Positions 55,597 through 61,593 of a stretch of 64,000 nt of DNA are shown here, piece by piece. The DNA comes from Aquimarina spongiae (lineage in GTDB: Bacteria > Bacteroidota > Bacteroidia > Flavobacteriales > Flavobacteriaceae), in the NCBI RefSeq assembly GCF_900141785.1, contig NZ_FQYP01000014.1, positions 23,948 to 87,947 on the forward strand, in the 5' to 3' direction. The notes beneath the pieces were generated by a model that did not search any database, was not told the DNA's origin, and saw only the letters and a list, made by a program, of their open reading frames with translations. Position numbers and translations under genes: made by a program. Each line of letters opens with the position of its first letter. The first letter of the stretch is position 1.

Positions 55597-57336
55597 ATGT
55601 TAAACACTACGTTGTGCTCAACTGCAAAAAAAAGATCTATAATTCATCTATGCACAATAGTGTTTATGCTCTTTAATATTCATTCTGTCGTTGCATTTCA
55701 AAGTTCTTTTGACAGTTTATTAACTAAGAAGTATTCTTACCTTAAAAAAAGGTTTTTTGAAAATACAAAAGACTCCGTACATGGTGTCTTATATGCTCAG
55801 TCTTATCTTATAAAAGCAAAAGAAGATAACGACACGATTAAAATCGTAAACGGGTTTTATTATATGTCCGGTATTATTCGGGATACAAAAATGACTGAAA
55901 AATACATTGATAGCATGATCATGTATTCCAAAAACCTAAAAACCAAATATTATCCTGCTTTAGCGTACTACAATAAAGGAAAGATCGCCTATAACAAAGG
56001 CCACTTCAAAACTGCTCTTGATTTTTATCTGAAGACGAATCAAAAAGCAAAAGAATTTGAAAATATACATCTTTTTTATGCGAGTAAAAAAAGCATCGGT
56101 ATCCTAAAAAGTAGAATTGGAGAACATCAAACTGCTTTACAAGAGCTCAAAGAGTGTTATTTACACTACTCTAAGCAAAAGGAAGAGAAATCTAAGACTT
56201 ACTTGAGTACATTATCCGCTCTATCAGCAACTTATAGTTTGAATAAAAAACTAGATTCTGCAACAATTCTTAATCAACTCGGGCATAAGGAATCTATAGA
56301 ATTCAATGGAAAAAACTTTACCTATTATTTTACTTTGAATGAAGGGATTAATTTATTTTATAAAAAGAATTTTATAACTGCAAAAGACAGTTTATCGAAT
56401 GTTATTGAGGTTTTAAAAACTAATGGAGACAGAGCAAATCTCTCAATAGCTTATTTCTTTTATGGAAAAACATTATCCGAATTAGGTCAAGAAGAAGAAG
56501 CTATACATTCTCATATCAAGGTAGATGAAATATTTCAGGAAATAACTGAAATTATGCCTGATAATCGTGAGAATTATGAAATACTAATCAACTACTATAA
56601 AAAACGCAATGATAAGGATAATCAATTAAAATATATAGAGAGATTAATTAGCGTAGATAGTGTGCTACACACCAATTATCGATATCTAATAAAAACCGTA
56701 GTGCAAAATTATGATACCCCTCGATTATTATCTGAAAAACAAAAAATTATATATAGTCTCGAAACCGAAAAAAAAACATCTCACCTCGTTATTCTAATAT
56801 TGGTCATTATTTGTTTCTTATTCTTTGTTTTATGGTCAATCAATCGTCGAAAGCAAAAGCAATACAAGCAACGTTTTGAAGAACTCTATCAAAATCAGGA
56901 TTATTATAAGACACAAGACGCATTACGAGTGTCTCAGAAAGAGAAAACTAAGCTGGCAATTCCAGAAGAGAGTATAAAAGACATTCTTACAAAGTTGGCA
57001 AATTTTGAAAATGAAATTGGGTTTACTCGATCAGATTTGTCTGTAAACTCTTTAGCTAAGAATTTTGGAACAAATTCTAAATATCTGTCAAAAATAATTA
57101 ATACATACAAGCAGAAGACTTTTAATCATTACATCAATGGACTTAGAATAAAGCAATCTATTATACAACTAAAAGCAGATTCCAAATTCAGAAAATATAC
57201 TATAAAAGCAATTGCTCAAGAGATGGGATTCAATACAACAGATGCTTTTTCTAAGGCTTTTTATAAACAAAACGGAATACACCCTTCTTATTTTATAAAA
57301 GAATTAGAAAAACAGGTCAAAAACAATGGCAATTAA
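55597..57336 (+). CDS. TPR-repeat transmembrane regulator with AraC-type HTH output
   Basis: 579 residues. A signal sequence or first membrane helix (IIHLCTIVFMLFNIHSVVAF) is followed by TPR-like helices (residues ~40-390), one transmembrane helix (HLVILILVIICFLFFVLWSI) and, in the last ~110 residues, an AraC HTH pair (SLAKNFGTNSKYLSKIINTY, then IAQEMGFNTTDAFSKAFYKQ). Such proteins are common in Flavobacteriia as one-component sensors with an extracytoplasmic TPR domain. It is divergent from the RHS operon and immediately upstream of a lanthipeptide-like peptide gene, so either could be its target. Confidence 0.87.
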   Translation: MLNTTLCSTAKKRSIIHLCTIVFMLFNIHSVVAFQSSFDSLLTKKYSYLKKRFFENTKDSVHGVLYAQSYLIKAKEDNDTIKIVNGFYYMSGIIRDTKMTEKYIDSMIMYSKNLKTKYYPALAYYNKGKIAYNKGHFKTALDFYLKTNQKAKEFENIHLFYASKKSIGILKSRIGEHQTALQELKECYLHYSKQKEEKSKTYLSTLSALSATYSLNKKLDSATILNQLGHKESIEFNGKNFTYYFTLNEGINLFYKKNFITAKDSLSNVIEVLKTNGDRANLSIAYFFYGKTLSELGQEEEAIHSHIKVDEIFQEITEIMPDNRENYEILINYYKKRNDKDNQLKYIERLISVDSVLHTNYRYLIKTVVQNYDTPRLLSEKQKIIYSLETEKKTSHLVILILVIICFLFFVLWSINRRKQKQYKQRFEELYQNQDYYKTQDALRVSQKEKTKLAIPEESIKDILTKLANFENEIGFTRSDLSVNSLAKNFGTNSKYLSKIINTYKQKTFNHYINGLRIKQSIIQLKADSKFRKYTIKAIAQEMGFNTTDAFSKAFYKQNGIHPSYFIKELEKQVKNNGN

Positions 57337-57370
57337 GGTTAACAAACTAAAAACTATATACTTTCCATAG

Positions 57371-57391
57371 CCTGTTTTCCGGGAAAACAGG
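57371..57391 (+). terminator. Hairpin after the AraC-type regulator
   Basis: CCTGTTTTC and GAAAACAGG form a perfect 9-base stem with a 3-base loop, 35 bases after the stop. There is no U tract beyond two Ts, so it may be an attenuator, letting some transcription through to the peptide gene. Confidence 0.45.
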
Positions 57392-57473
57392 TTAGCCTTC
57401 TTAAAAACACCATAGTTTACCTATGTTACTAATTATATTTGAACTGAAATATTTAAATTAAATATTGAAAAAA

Positions 57474-57656
57474 ATGAAAAACAAAAAATTAAATTTCAAA
57501 AAAGTGATTGTTACAAATTTGGATAATTTACACAGTATAAAAGGGGGGAGGCCTGGTGACACTGAATGTAAGTTTGGAGATCCGATTAGTAAAAGCTGCA
57601 CAGCAAAACAAGGTGAAGACGATTTTTTCACTGAAGAAGGAACACAGCAATGTTAA
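57474..57656 (+). CDS. Small peptide with class I lanthipeptide-like leader
   Basis: 60 residues from the ATG at 57474; the frame can be extended three codons to a TTG. The leader MKNKKLNFKKVIVTNLDNLH then SIKGG matches the K-L-x-F/L-x-K-x-x-I-x-x-L-x pattern and the GG cleavage site of Bacteroidota class I lanthipeptide and related precursors. The core (after GG, ~35 residues) has three Cys, six Thr/Ser and many acidic residues (CKFGDPISKSCTAKQG, ending TQQC). No LanB, LanC or transporter gene lies in this window, so it is an orphan precursor or is modified in trans. A good terminator follows. Confidence 0.62.
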   Translation: MKNKKLNFKKVIVTNLDNLHSIKGGRPGDTECKFGDPISKSCTAKQGEDDFFTEEGTQQC

Positions 57657-57672
57657 AAACAATTAGACAAGA

Positions 57673-57701
57673 ACAAACGACTTCAGTTAGAGGTCGTTTG
57701 T
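57673..57701 (+). terminator. Terminator of the small-peptide gene
   Basis: A 12-base stem (57673-57684 with 57690-57701, one G-T pair) with a 5-base loop lies 16 bases after the stop. The U tract is weak (TATGTTTATG). Confidence 0.6.
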
Positions 57702-58117
57702 ATGTTTATGGTTAATGCTAAGTAAGAGCTCATAACCAATCATAAGACAGATTCGTAATCCATGGCAAACTTATATTTCTGTTTTTTTAGGTACTTCAAA
57801 AGTACCCCCTCCCTACTTGTTGTACTACCCCTATCCAGTATTGGCAGTGGGTACCCCTACTGCAAACAGAAGTGAGTCCTGTGTTGAACACAAGTGCAAC
57901 TTCTGTTTTAGCTTCGATTCACTTCTGATTACACTACCCTTAGCTTCTATTTGAAGTACTCCTTGGTGAGTTTTTGACTACAGATAGGTGCTCCCTATAG
58001 TACCCCAAACGAATCTTGCATCATAGAAAGGGTACTTGTAGCAGTACCCCTCCCCCGGTTGTATAAGTACCTTATTTGAGAAGTTTTTGAGGTGTTTTTG
58101 AACATTTTCAGAGACAA

Positions 58118-58148
58118 AAAAGCCAGTAATACTATGTTACTGGCTTTT
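58118..58148 (-). terminator. Terminator of the immunity-like gene series
   Basis: AAAAGCCAGTAA (58118-58129) pairs perfectly with TTACTGGCTTTT (58137-58148). On the minus strand the second arm runs into six Ts, 41 bases after the stop at 58189. Confidence 0.75.
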
Positions 58149-58160
58149 GTATTTCTTACT

Positions 58161-58183
58161 TGTGCGGATTGGCAATCCGTGCC
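58161..58183 (-). repeat. REP-like hairpin after the adenylate-kinase-like gene
   Basis: Minus-strand GGCACGGATTGCCAATCCGC-ACA: an 8-10 base stem (GCGGATTG with CAATCCGT in plus orientation). The GGCAC start is shared with the elements at 60338-60364 and 61016-61046. It begins six bases after the stop codon. Confidence 0.6.
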
Positions 58184-58188
58184 ACTAT

Positions 58189-58632
58189 CTAGTTTTTATT
58201 TAGATATTTGGCTAGTGAATTGAAATCTTTTAACTCAATAAGTTTTCCATTTTTACCATACCATTTTTTGATAGCATCCTCAACTTCTATTTCCATAGTG
58301 ATACCAATTAAATCATAATTGATCATAGCTTTTTTCAAATGCTTTGCAAACATTTGCAATTGATGGAGGGTTCTGGGAAACCCCACTACAATATAATTTT
58401 GTTCAACTTTTTGTGTGATTTTTTTAATAATTAAGTTGCTAAAATCTTCATCAGGTATAGGCTTTGATTCCGAGATACTTTTACGAATTGATGCAGATAG
58501 ATCACTATCCTCTAAAAGAATATTTCTTATGAGTTCGGTTAAATAGACAACCTCATATTTATCATCAACTATATTTAGTAATTGATCATGAAAAGACTTT
58601 GAAGGAGCCTTAAATATGGATATGATTTTCAT
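58189..58632 (-). CDS. Adenylate-kinase-like protein lacking the P-loop
   Basis: 147 residues from the ATG at 58632; six extra codons upstream in the longest frame derive partly from sequence next to a REP element. Residues 30-95 line up with the core of adenylate kinase: LTELIRNILLEDSDLSASIR for the AMP-binding helix region, SKPIPDEDFSNLIIKKI, then the signature VVGFPRTLHQ (84-91). The Walker A position (IFKAPSKSFHDQLL) lacks GxxGxGK, and the LID domain is missing. It is therefore probably a non-catalytic nucleotide-kinase fold. In an operon-like row of immunity-type genes behind an RHS locus, it may be an immunity or decoy protein (inference). Confidence 0.65.
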   Translation of the reverse strand: MKIISIFKAPSKSFHDQLLNIVDDKYEVVYLTELIRNILLEDSDLSASIRKSISESKPIPDEDFSNLIIKKITQKVEQNYIVVGFPRTLHQLQMFAKHLKKAMINYDLIGITMEIEVEDAIKKWYGKNGKLIELKDFNSLAKYLNKN

Positions 58633-58654
58633 AGTTGTGAATTGCCACATGTAT

Positions 58655-58675
58655 GGATTACAAATTTGTGCTATC
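58655..58675 (-). repeat. REP-like element, copy B
   Basis: Identical over 21 bases to 46002-46022. The stop codon and the last residues (STNL) of the gene at 58658-58999 lie inside the element, so its C-terminus was set by the insertion or is convergent with it. Confidence 0.55.
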
Positions 58676-58999
58676 TGTATTTTTTACCAAAAGAACTTGT
58701 TTATTGACCTCGATATCATTCTCCTTTACATAATCTTGAAAACATCTCACACAGGCCACAGGATCTGAGCTGATTTTAGAAAATTCCTTTTCAAAAGATT
58801 CAAGATGCATTGCATTGATAAAATTGGTAATATCATCACTTTTGGAAAAATAATGAACTAAATCCTCATTCAGCGCTTCAACTCTAAATATCGCCATTAC
58901 TACATCATCTTTACTATCCGTCAGGTAGGATTGATGCAAGTTTCTACTCATTTGGACTATTGAACTTCTTCCATGTTTTTCGCATATAAATAATCCCAT
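58658..58999 (-). CDS. Small cysteine-containing protein, immunity-like
   Basis: 113 residues, not recognised. The N-terminus MGLFICEKHGRSSIVQMS has a Cys-x-x-His pair and VACVRCFQDY a Cys-x-x-Cys pair, so a zinc knuckle is possible. It is soluble, acidic, with no signal peptide. The last four residues lie in a REP-like element. It has the size and setting of an orphan immunity gene downstream of an RHS toxin, but no family could be named. Confidence 0.6.
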   Translation of the reverse strand: MGLFICEKHGRSSIVQMSRNLHQSYLTDSKDDVVMAIFRVEALNEDLVHYFSKSDDITNFINAMHLESFEKEFSKISSDPVACVRCFQDYVKENDIEVNKQVLLVKNTDSTNL

Positions 59000-59036
59000 G
59001 TTATAGGTTTTCTTGGTATTTATTTAGATGGCTCGT

Positions 59037-59429
59037 CTATTTAAATTCTTCTAATTCTTCCTCTAGTTCTTGTTTTAAAGTTTCTCCTTTCAAAACCAGA
59101 GCCTCTCTGTCTTTATTATAAAAGATTCCAAAATAAACATCTTCTAAACCAGGATCATCCATAAACTCTTTAATAAAAGTGTAAACAGAAATTGATCGTG
59201 GTTTCGCTCCCATCTCTTTATGTTCTTCAAAAGCACAAAAATCTGCTAAATCTTTGTGAGGCCATAAAGGAAAAATTTTATCTCCCTCTAGGTCTTCAAA
59301 AATAATCCAGTCATTATCATCAACTGCTAACCCCCAAACTTCTTCAAAATCTGCACAATAACGCACAAAATATTCAACACGTTCTTCGTTACTTAATTTT
59401 AATAAATTTTCTATTTGTTTTGGATGCAT
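59037..59429 (-). CDS. DUF2750 domain-containing protein
   Basis: 130 residues. The pattern NLLKLSNEERVEYFVRYCAD then FEEVWGLAVDDNDWIIF and IFPLWPHKDLADFCAFEE is that of DUF2750, a small family with a SUKH/Imm-like helical-beta layout often found in polymorphic-toxin gene rows. The C-terminus is a run of glutamates (LEEELEEFK). An immunity role is inferred from the setting only. Confidence 0.72.
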   Translation of the reverse strand: MHPKQIENLLKLSNEERVEYFVRYCADFEEVWGLAVDDNDWIIFEDLEGDKIFPLWPHKDLADFCAFEEHKEMGAKPRSISVYTFIKEFMDDPGLEDVYFGIFYNKDREALVLKGETLKQELEEELEEFK

Positions 59430-59469
59430 GATTCTAATTTTTTCTATGACCCTATAGATTTTTCGGAAA

Positions 59470-59811
59470 CTAAACTGAACGAATAAAATTAGGGTTATCT
59501 ATTTTTATAAGACCCTCTTTTTCAACAAAGGATATACCTTTGCTACTCAAATAATCTTTAATCTCTAAAGAATAATCTATAGTTTTTGGAGGAATCAATC
59601 TCCCAACCACGACCTCTTCAAAAGGATGTATTTCTAACCATCGCCATTGATTAATTTTGATAGGGCCAATGTGTTCTGGCTCAAAGTAATCATCGGTAGG
59701 GAAATTTAAATAGCTCCCCCATTCCGATACTTCATAACCTGAATCATAAAACCAGTTAAATCTAATACGGCATCTTTTTTCTGATATTAACCGACTTATT
59801 TCTTCTAACAT
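59470..59811 (-). CDS. Small hypothetical protein, immunity-like
   Basis: 113 residues, not recognised. It is rich in tryptophan and aromatics (RIRFNWFYDSGYEVSEWGSY, then INQWRWLEIHPFEEVVVGRL). It is acidic, soluble, and in the same orientation as its neighbours. The setting, 40 bases upstream of the DUF2750 gene and downstream of an RHS gene, suggests an immunity protein. Confidence 0.55.
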   Translation of the reverse strand: MLEEISRLISEKRCRIRFNWFYDSGYEVSEWGSYLNFPTDDYFEPEHIGPIKINQWRWLEIHPFEEVVVGRLIPPKTIDYSLEIKDYLSSKGISFVEKEGLIKIDNPNFIRSV

Positions 59812-59850
59812 ATTCTAAAATTTATACCGAATAATGTGGTTATTCCGATC

Positions 59851-59876
59851 ATACGGATTTGTAATACTTGTAATCT
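59851..59876. repeat. Degenerate REP-like sequence
   Basis: ATACGGATTTGTAATACTTGTAATC resembles the CGGATTTGTAATCC core of the neighbouring REP-like elements but no longer forms a good stem. It lies 10 bases from the 3' end of the gene at 59886-60314. Confidence 0.3.
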
Positions 59877-59885
59877 AATAAATTG

Positions 59886-60314
59886 CTATTCTATTTTTCC
59901 ATTAAAACATGATATTTGTTCATGCTTAGATAAATCCACAAGTACCTTTTTGTCATTTGATGAAATACTCCAAAAATAAGAATCATATACACTTACTTTT
60001 AGATTAATATTTTGTAAAAATGAAAAAGCATGAAAAGTACCGCTTTCCGTATGTCCTATGAATTGAGCAAATTTTAAAAAATCCTTGTAACTGACAATCA
60101 ATTTAGCATTCCTAATTCCTTCTTTCAAAAAGCTTACAATACTTTGATTTATATTTTCATAAGTAAAATTCACATCGTTATACTCATAATCTAGCAATTC
60201 AAATACAAAATCATTCGTTTCAAAAACACTTTCAAAAACGTTAAGTAATTCTAATAAATCAAAGTCTATTTTACTTTCCGTTGTAAAAAAAAACAGGTTT
60301 TTATTAGTAGTCAT
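59886..60314 (-). CDS. Small hypothetical protein, immunity-like
   Basis: 142 residues from the ATG at 60314 (MTTNKNLFFFTTESKIDFDL). The longest frame starts at 60368, but its first 18 residues are a translation of the REP hairpin behind the transposase gene, so the internal ATG is chosen. Acidic, aromatic, soluble; no known domain. It follows the transposase gene in the same orientation and belongs to the row of immunity-like genes. Confidence 0.55.
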   Translation of the reverse strand: MTTNKNLFFFTTESKIDFDLLELLNVFESVFETNDFVFELLDYEYNDVNFTYENINQSIVSFLKEGIRNAKLIVSYKDFLKFAQFIGHTESGTFHAFSFLQNINLKVSVYDSYFWSISSNDKKVLVDLSKHEQISCFNGKIE

Positions 60315-60337
60315 ATCTTTCTTTCTTTTGTCCCTTT

Positions 60338-60364
60338 CGCTGGCGCAAGTTTGTAACTTGTGCC
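60338..60364 (-). repeat. REP hairpin at the 3' side of the transposase gene
   Basis: Minus-strand GGCACAAGTTACAAACTTGC then GCCAGCG. Stem GGCACAAGT/ACTTGCGCC with loop TACAA, followed by the tail AGCG-AAAGGG. It starts three bases after the transposase stop. It is in inverted orientation to the element at 61016-61046. Confidence 0.7.
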
Positions 60365-60367
60365 TCA

Positions 60368-60943
60368 TTACATCCGTTTAGGTAGTTCTAATAAAACCAC
60401 ATCACTATCTATTTGTAGGATAGTATGATCACCCTGATAGTTTCTGGCACTACTATATTTCCAATCTACTGGATACGTTACAAAATCAGATACTACAGGA
60501 TTGTTGTGAATATAATCAATCTTTTGTTTTATGACTTTATCGGTCCATAATTCTATGGGCTTATTGTGATGTTGCCAAAATTGATAGGTACTTACATTTC
60601 CTTTTTCTTTACCTGCCTTTTCAAACATCCACAATAACCATTCTTTTCTACTTTCCTGTGGATTATCTTGTATTGCCTGCACTACCTTTTTTGCCGTGTG
60701 TTTTTTAAAATCTCTTATCAAGCCTGAAGGGTCTTCACTACCAGAACGAAAAACCAAATGAACATGACTGGACATAAAACAATAGGCATAGAGCTCCATC
60801 CCTTTCTCTTTTCTACAGTAATCTATACTATTAGCCAAGATCGACAAATACTTTTCTCTTATAAAGACATCTATCCAATAGACCGCTGCAAAACTTACAA
60901 AGTATGGACCCGATTTGTTATGAAACTTATATTTTCTGCTCAT
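60368..60943 (-). CDS. REP-associated tyrosine transposase (RAYT, Y1/HUH)
   Basis: 191 residues. The HUH motif is HVH at residues 60-62 (FMSSHVHLVFRSGSEDPSGL) and the catalytic tyrosine is Tyr144 in KIDYIHNNPVV. The late WKYSSARNY is diagnostic of the IS200-related RAYT branch. RAYTs are single-copy, domesticated transposases that nick and spread REP hairpins by single-stranded DNA chemistry. Here REP hairpins in inverted orientation lie on both sides, and similar ones follow other genes of the region. It appears intact. Confidence 0.93.
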   Translation of the reverse strand: MSRKYKFHNKSGPYFVSFAAVYWIDVFIREKYLSILANSIDYCRKEKGMELYAYCFMSSHVHLVFRSGSEDPSGLIRDFKKHTAKKVVQAIQDNPQESRKEWLLWMFEKAGKEKGNVSTYQFWQHHNKPIELWTDKVIKQKIDYIHNNPVVSDFVTYPVDWKYSSARNYQGDHTILQIDSDVVLLELPKRM

Positions 60944-60958
60944 ACAAATCCAAAATAC

Positions 60959-60993
60959 AACAAGCCAGTTTCAAAAAATGAAACTGGCTTGTT
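60959..60993 (-). terminator. Long hairpin between the lipoprotein and transposase genes
   Basis: A perfect 15-base stem (60959-60973 with 60979-60993, loop AAAAA; core GCCAGTTTCA/TGAAACTGGC). It lies downstream of the lipoprotein gene on the minus strand and just upstream of the transposase ATG. It probably ends the RHS/lipoprotein transcript; the T tract after it is short. Confidence 0.6.
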
Positions 60994-61015
60994 GCTTTGT
61001 ATCTTACTCTTACCC

Positions 61016-61046
61016 GGCACTAGTCACAGACTAGCGTTAGCGGGGG
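61016..61046 (+). repeat. REP hairpin at the 5' side of the transposase gene
   Basis: GGCACTAGTCACAGACTAGC then GTTAGCGGGGG. Stem CTAGTC/GACTAG with loop ACA, plus the characteristic GGCAC head and AGCGGGGG tail. It abuts the stop codon of the lipoprotein gene (61047-61049). It is inverted relative to 60338-60364, so the transposase gene sits between two outward-facing REPs. Confidence 0.7.
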
Positions 61047-61583
61047 TTAATCATAATAAACCCCATCTGTCAGAACTTCATTTATTTTACCATTTTCTCC
61101 AATTACAAAAACATATAAATAAACTTGGCTTGGTTGAAATTTAGAATTAGGGTTTAAGTCATCAATATTTATTTCTTCATAATTATCTATAAGTTGGGCA
61201 AAAACCAAATTATCAGATATATCCAAAAATTTAATAACAATATTACTTTTATTACAAGTAGAAAACTTTATTAAATCTTTATAGAAGCCATTTTTGGATT
61301 TTTCATTAAGATTTTTTTGACTTTCATAGATTTTGTCTTTTTTCTTACCAAACTTTTTTATTAGTATATCTTCAAAATTTTCGTAATAGTCATTTTGAGA
61401 AACTAAATCAAAATAAGGATTTACAATAAAACAATTTTTGAGTTTCTGATTATTAATTTTTGTGAGTATTGAATTAATACAATTATTTATTATTTTTTCT
61501 TCATTACTGTTTAAGGTTTTTTCATTTGAATTACAACCTATGATTGTAATCGATATGAAAGAAATAAAAAAAAGGTATTTCAT
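61047..61583 (-). CDS. Lipoprotein directly downstream of an RHS gene, probable immunity protein
   Basis: 178 residues. A short signal peptide (MKYLFFISFISITIIGC) ends in a lipobox with Cys17, so the protein is lipid-anchored in the periplasm or on the outer membrane. The rest is lysine/asparagine-rich with no known domain (VNPYFDLVSQNDYYENFEDI, IKFLDISDNLVFAQLIDNYE). It begins 10 bases after the RHS stop, the classic position of the cognate immunity gene. A lipoprotein would protect against a toxin acting in the periplasm. The immunity role is inference. Confidence 0.7.
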   Translation of the reverse strand: MKYLFFISFISITIIGCNSNEKTLNSNEEKIINNCINSILTKINNQKLKNCFIVNPYFDLVSQNDYYENFEDILIKKFGKKKDKIYESQKNLNEKSKNGFYKDLIKFSTCNKSNIVIKFLDISDNLVFAQLIDNYEEINIDDLNPNSKFQPSQVYLYVFVIGENGKINEVLTDGVYYD

Positions 61584-61593
61584 TTTATCTTAA

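Larger units (their letters stand above)
57657..58188. other. Gene-free region rich in GTACCCC-like words
   Basis: 532 bases with no gene. After the peptide terminator comes a stretch (about 57795-58070) in which GTACCCC, CTACCCCT, GTACTCC and similar words recur at least seven times, on a background of much higher C content than the surroundings. Then come the minus-strand terminator (58118-58148) and a REP hairpin (58161-58183). The origin of the GTACCCC-rich part is unknown. Confidence 0.5.

Noticed and set aside
59886..60368. N-terminal extension of the gene behind the transposase
   Set aside because: The first 18 residues of the long frame are a translation of the REP hairpin; the internal ATG at 60314 is the better start.
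60368..60943. Complete IS200/IS605 insertion sequence
   Set aside because: There is no tnpB and no IS-type left and right ends. The WKYSSARNY motif and flanking REPs fit a RAYT gene instead.
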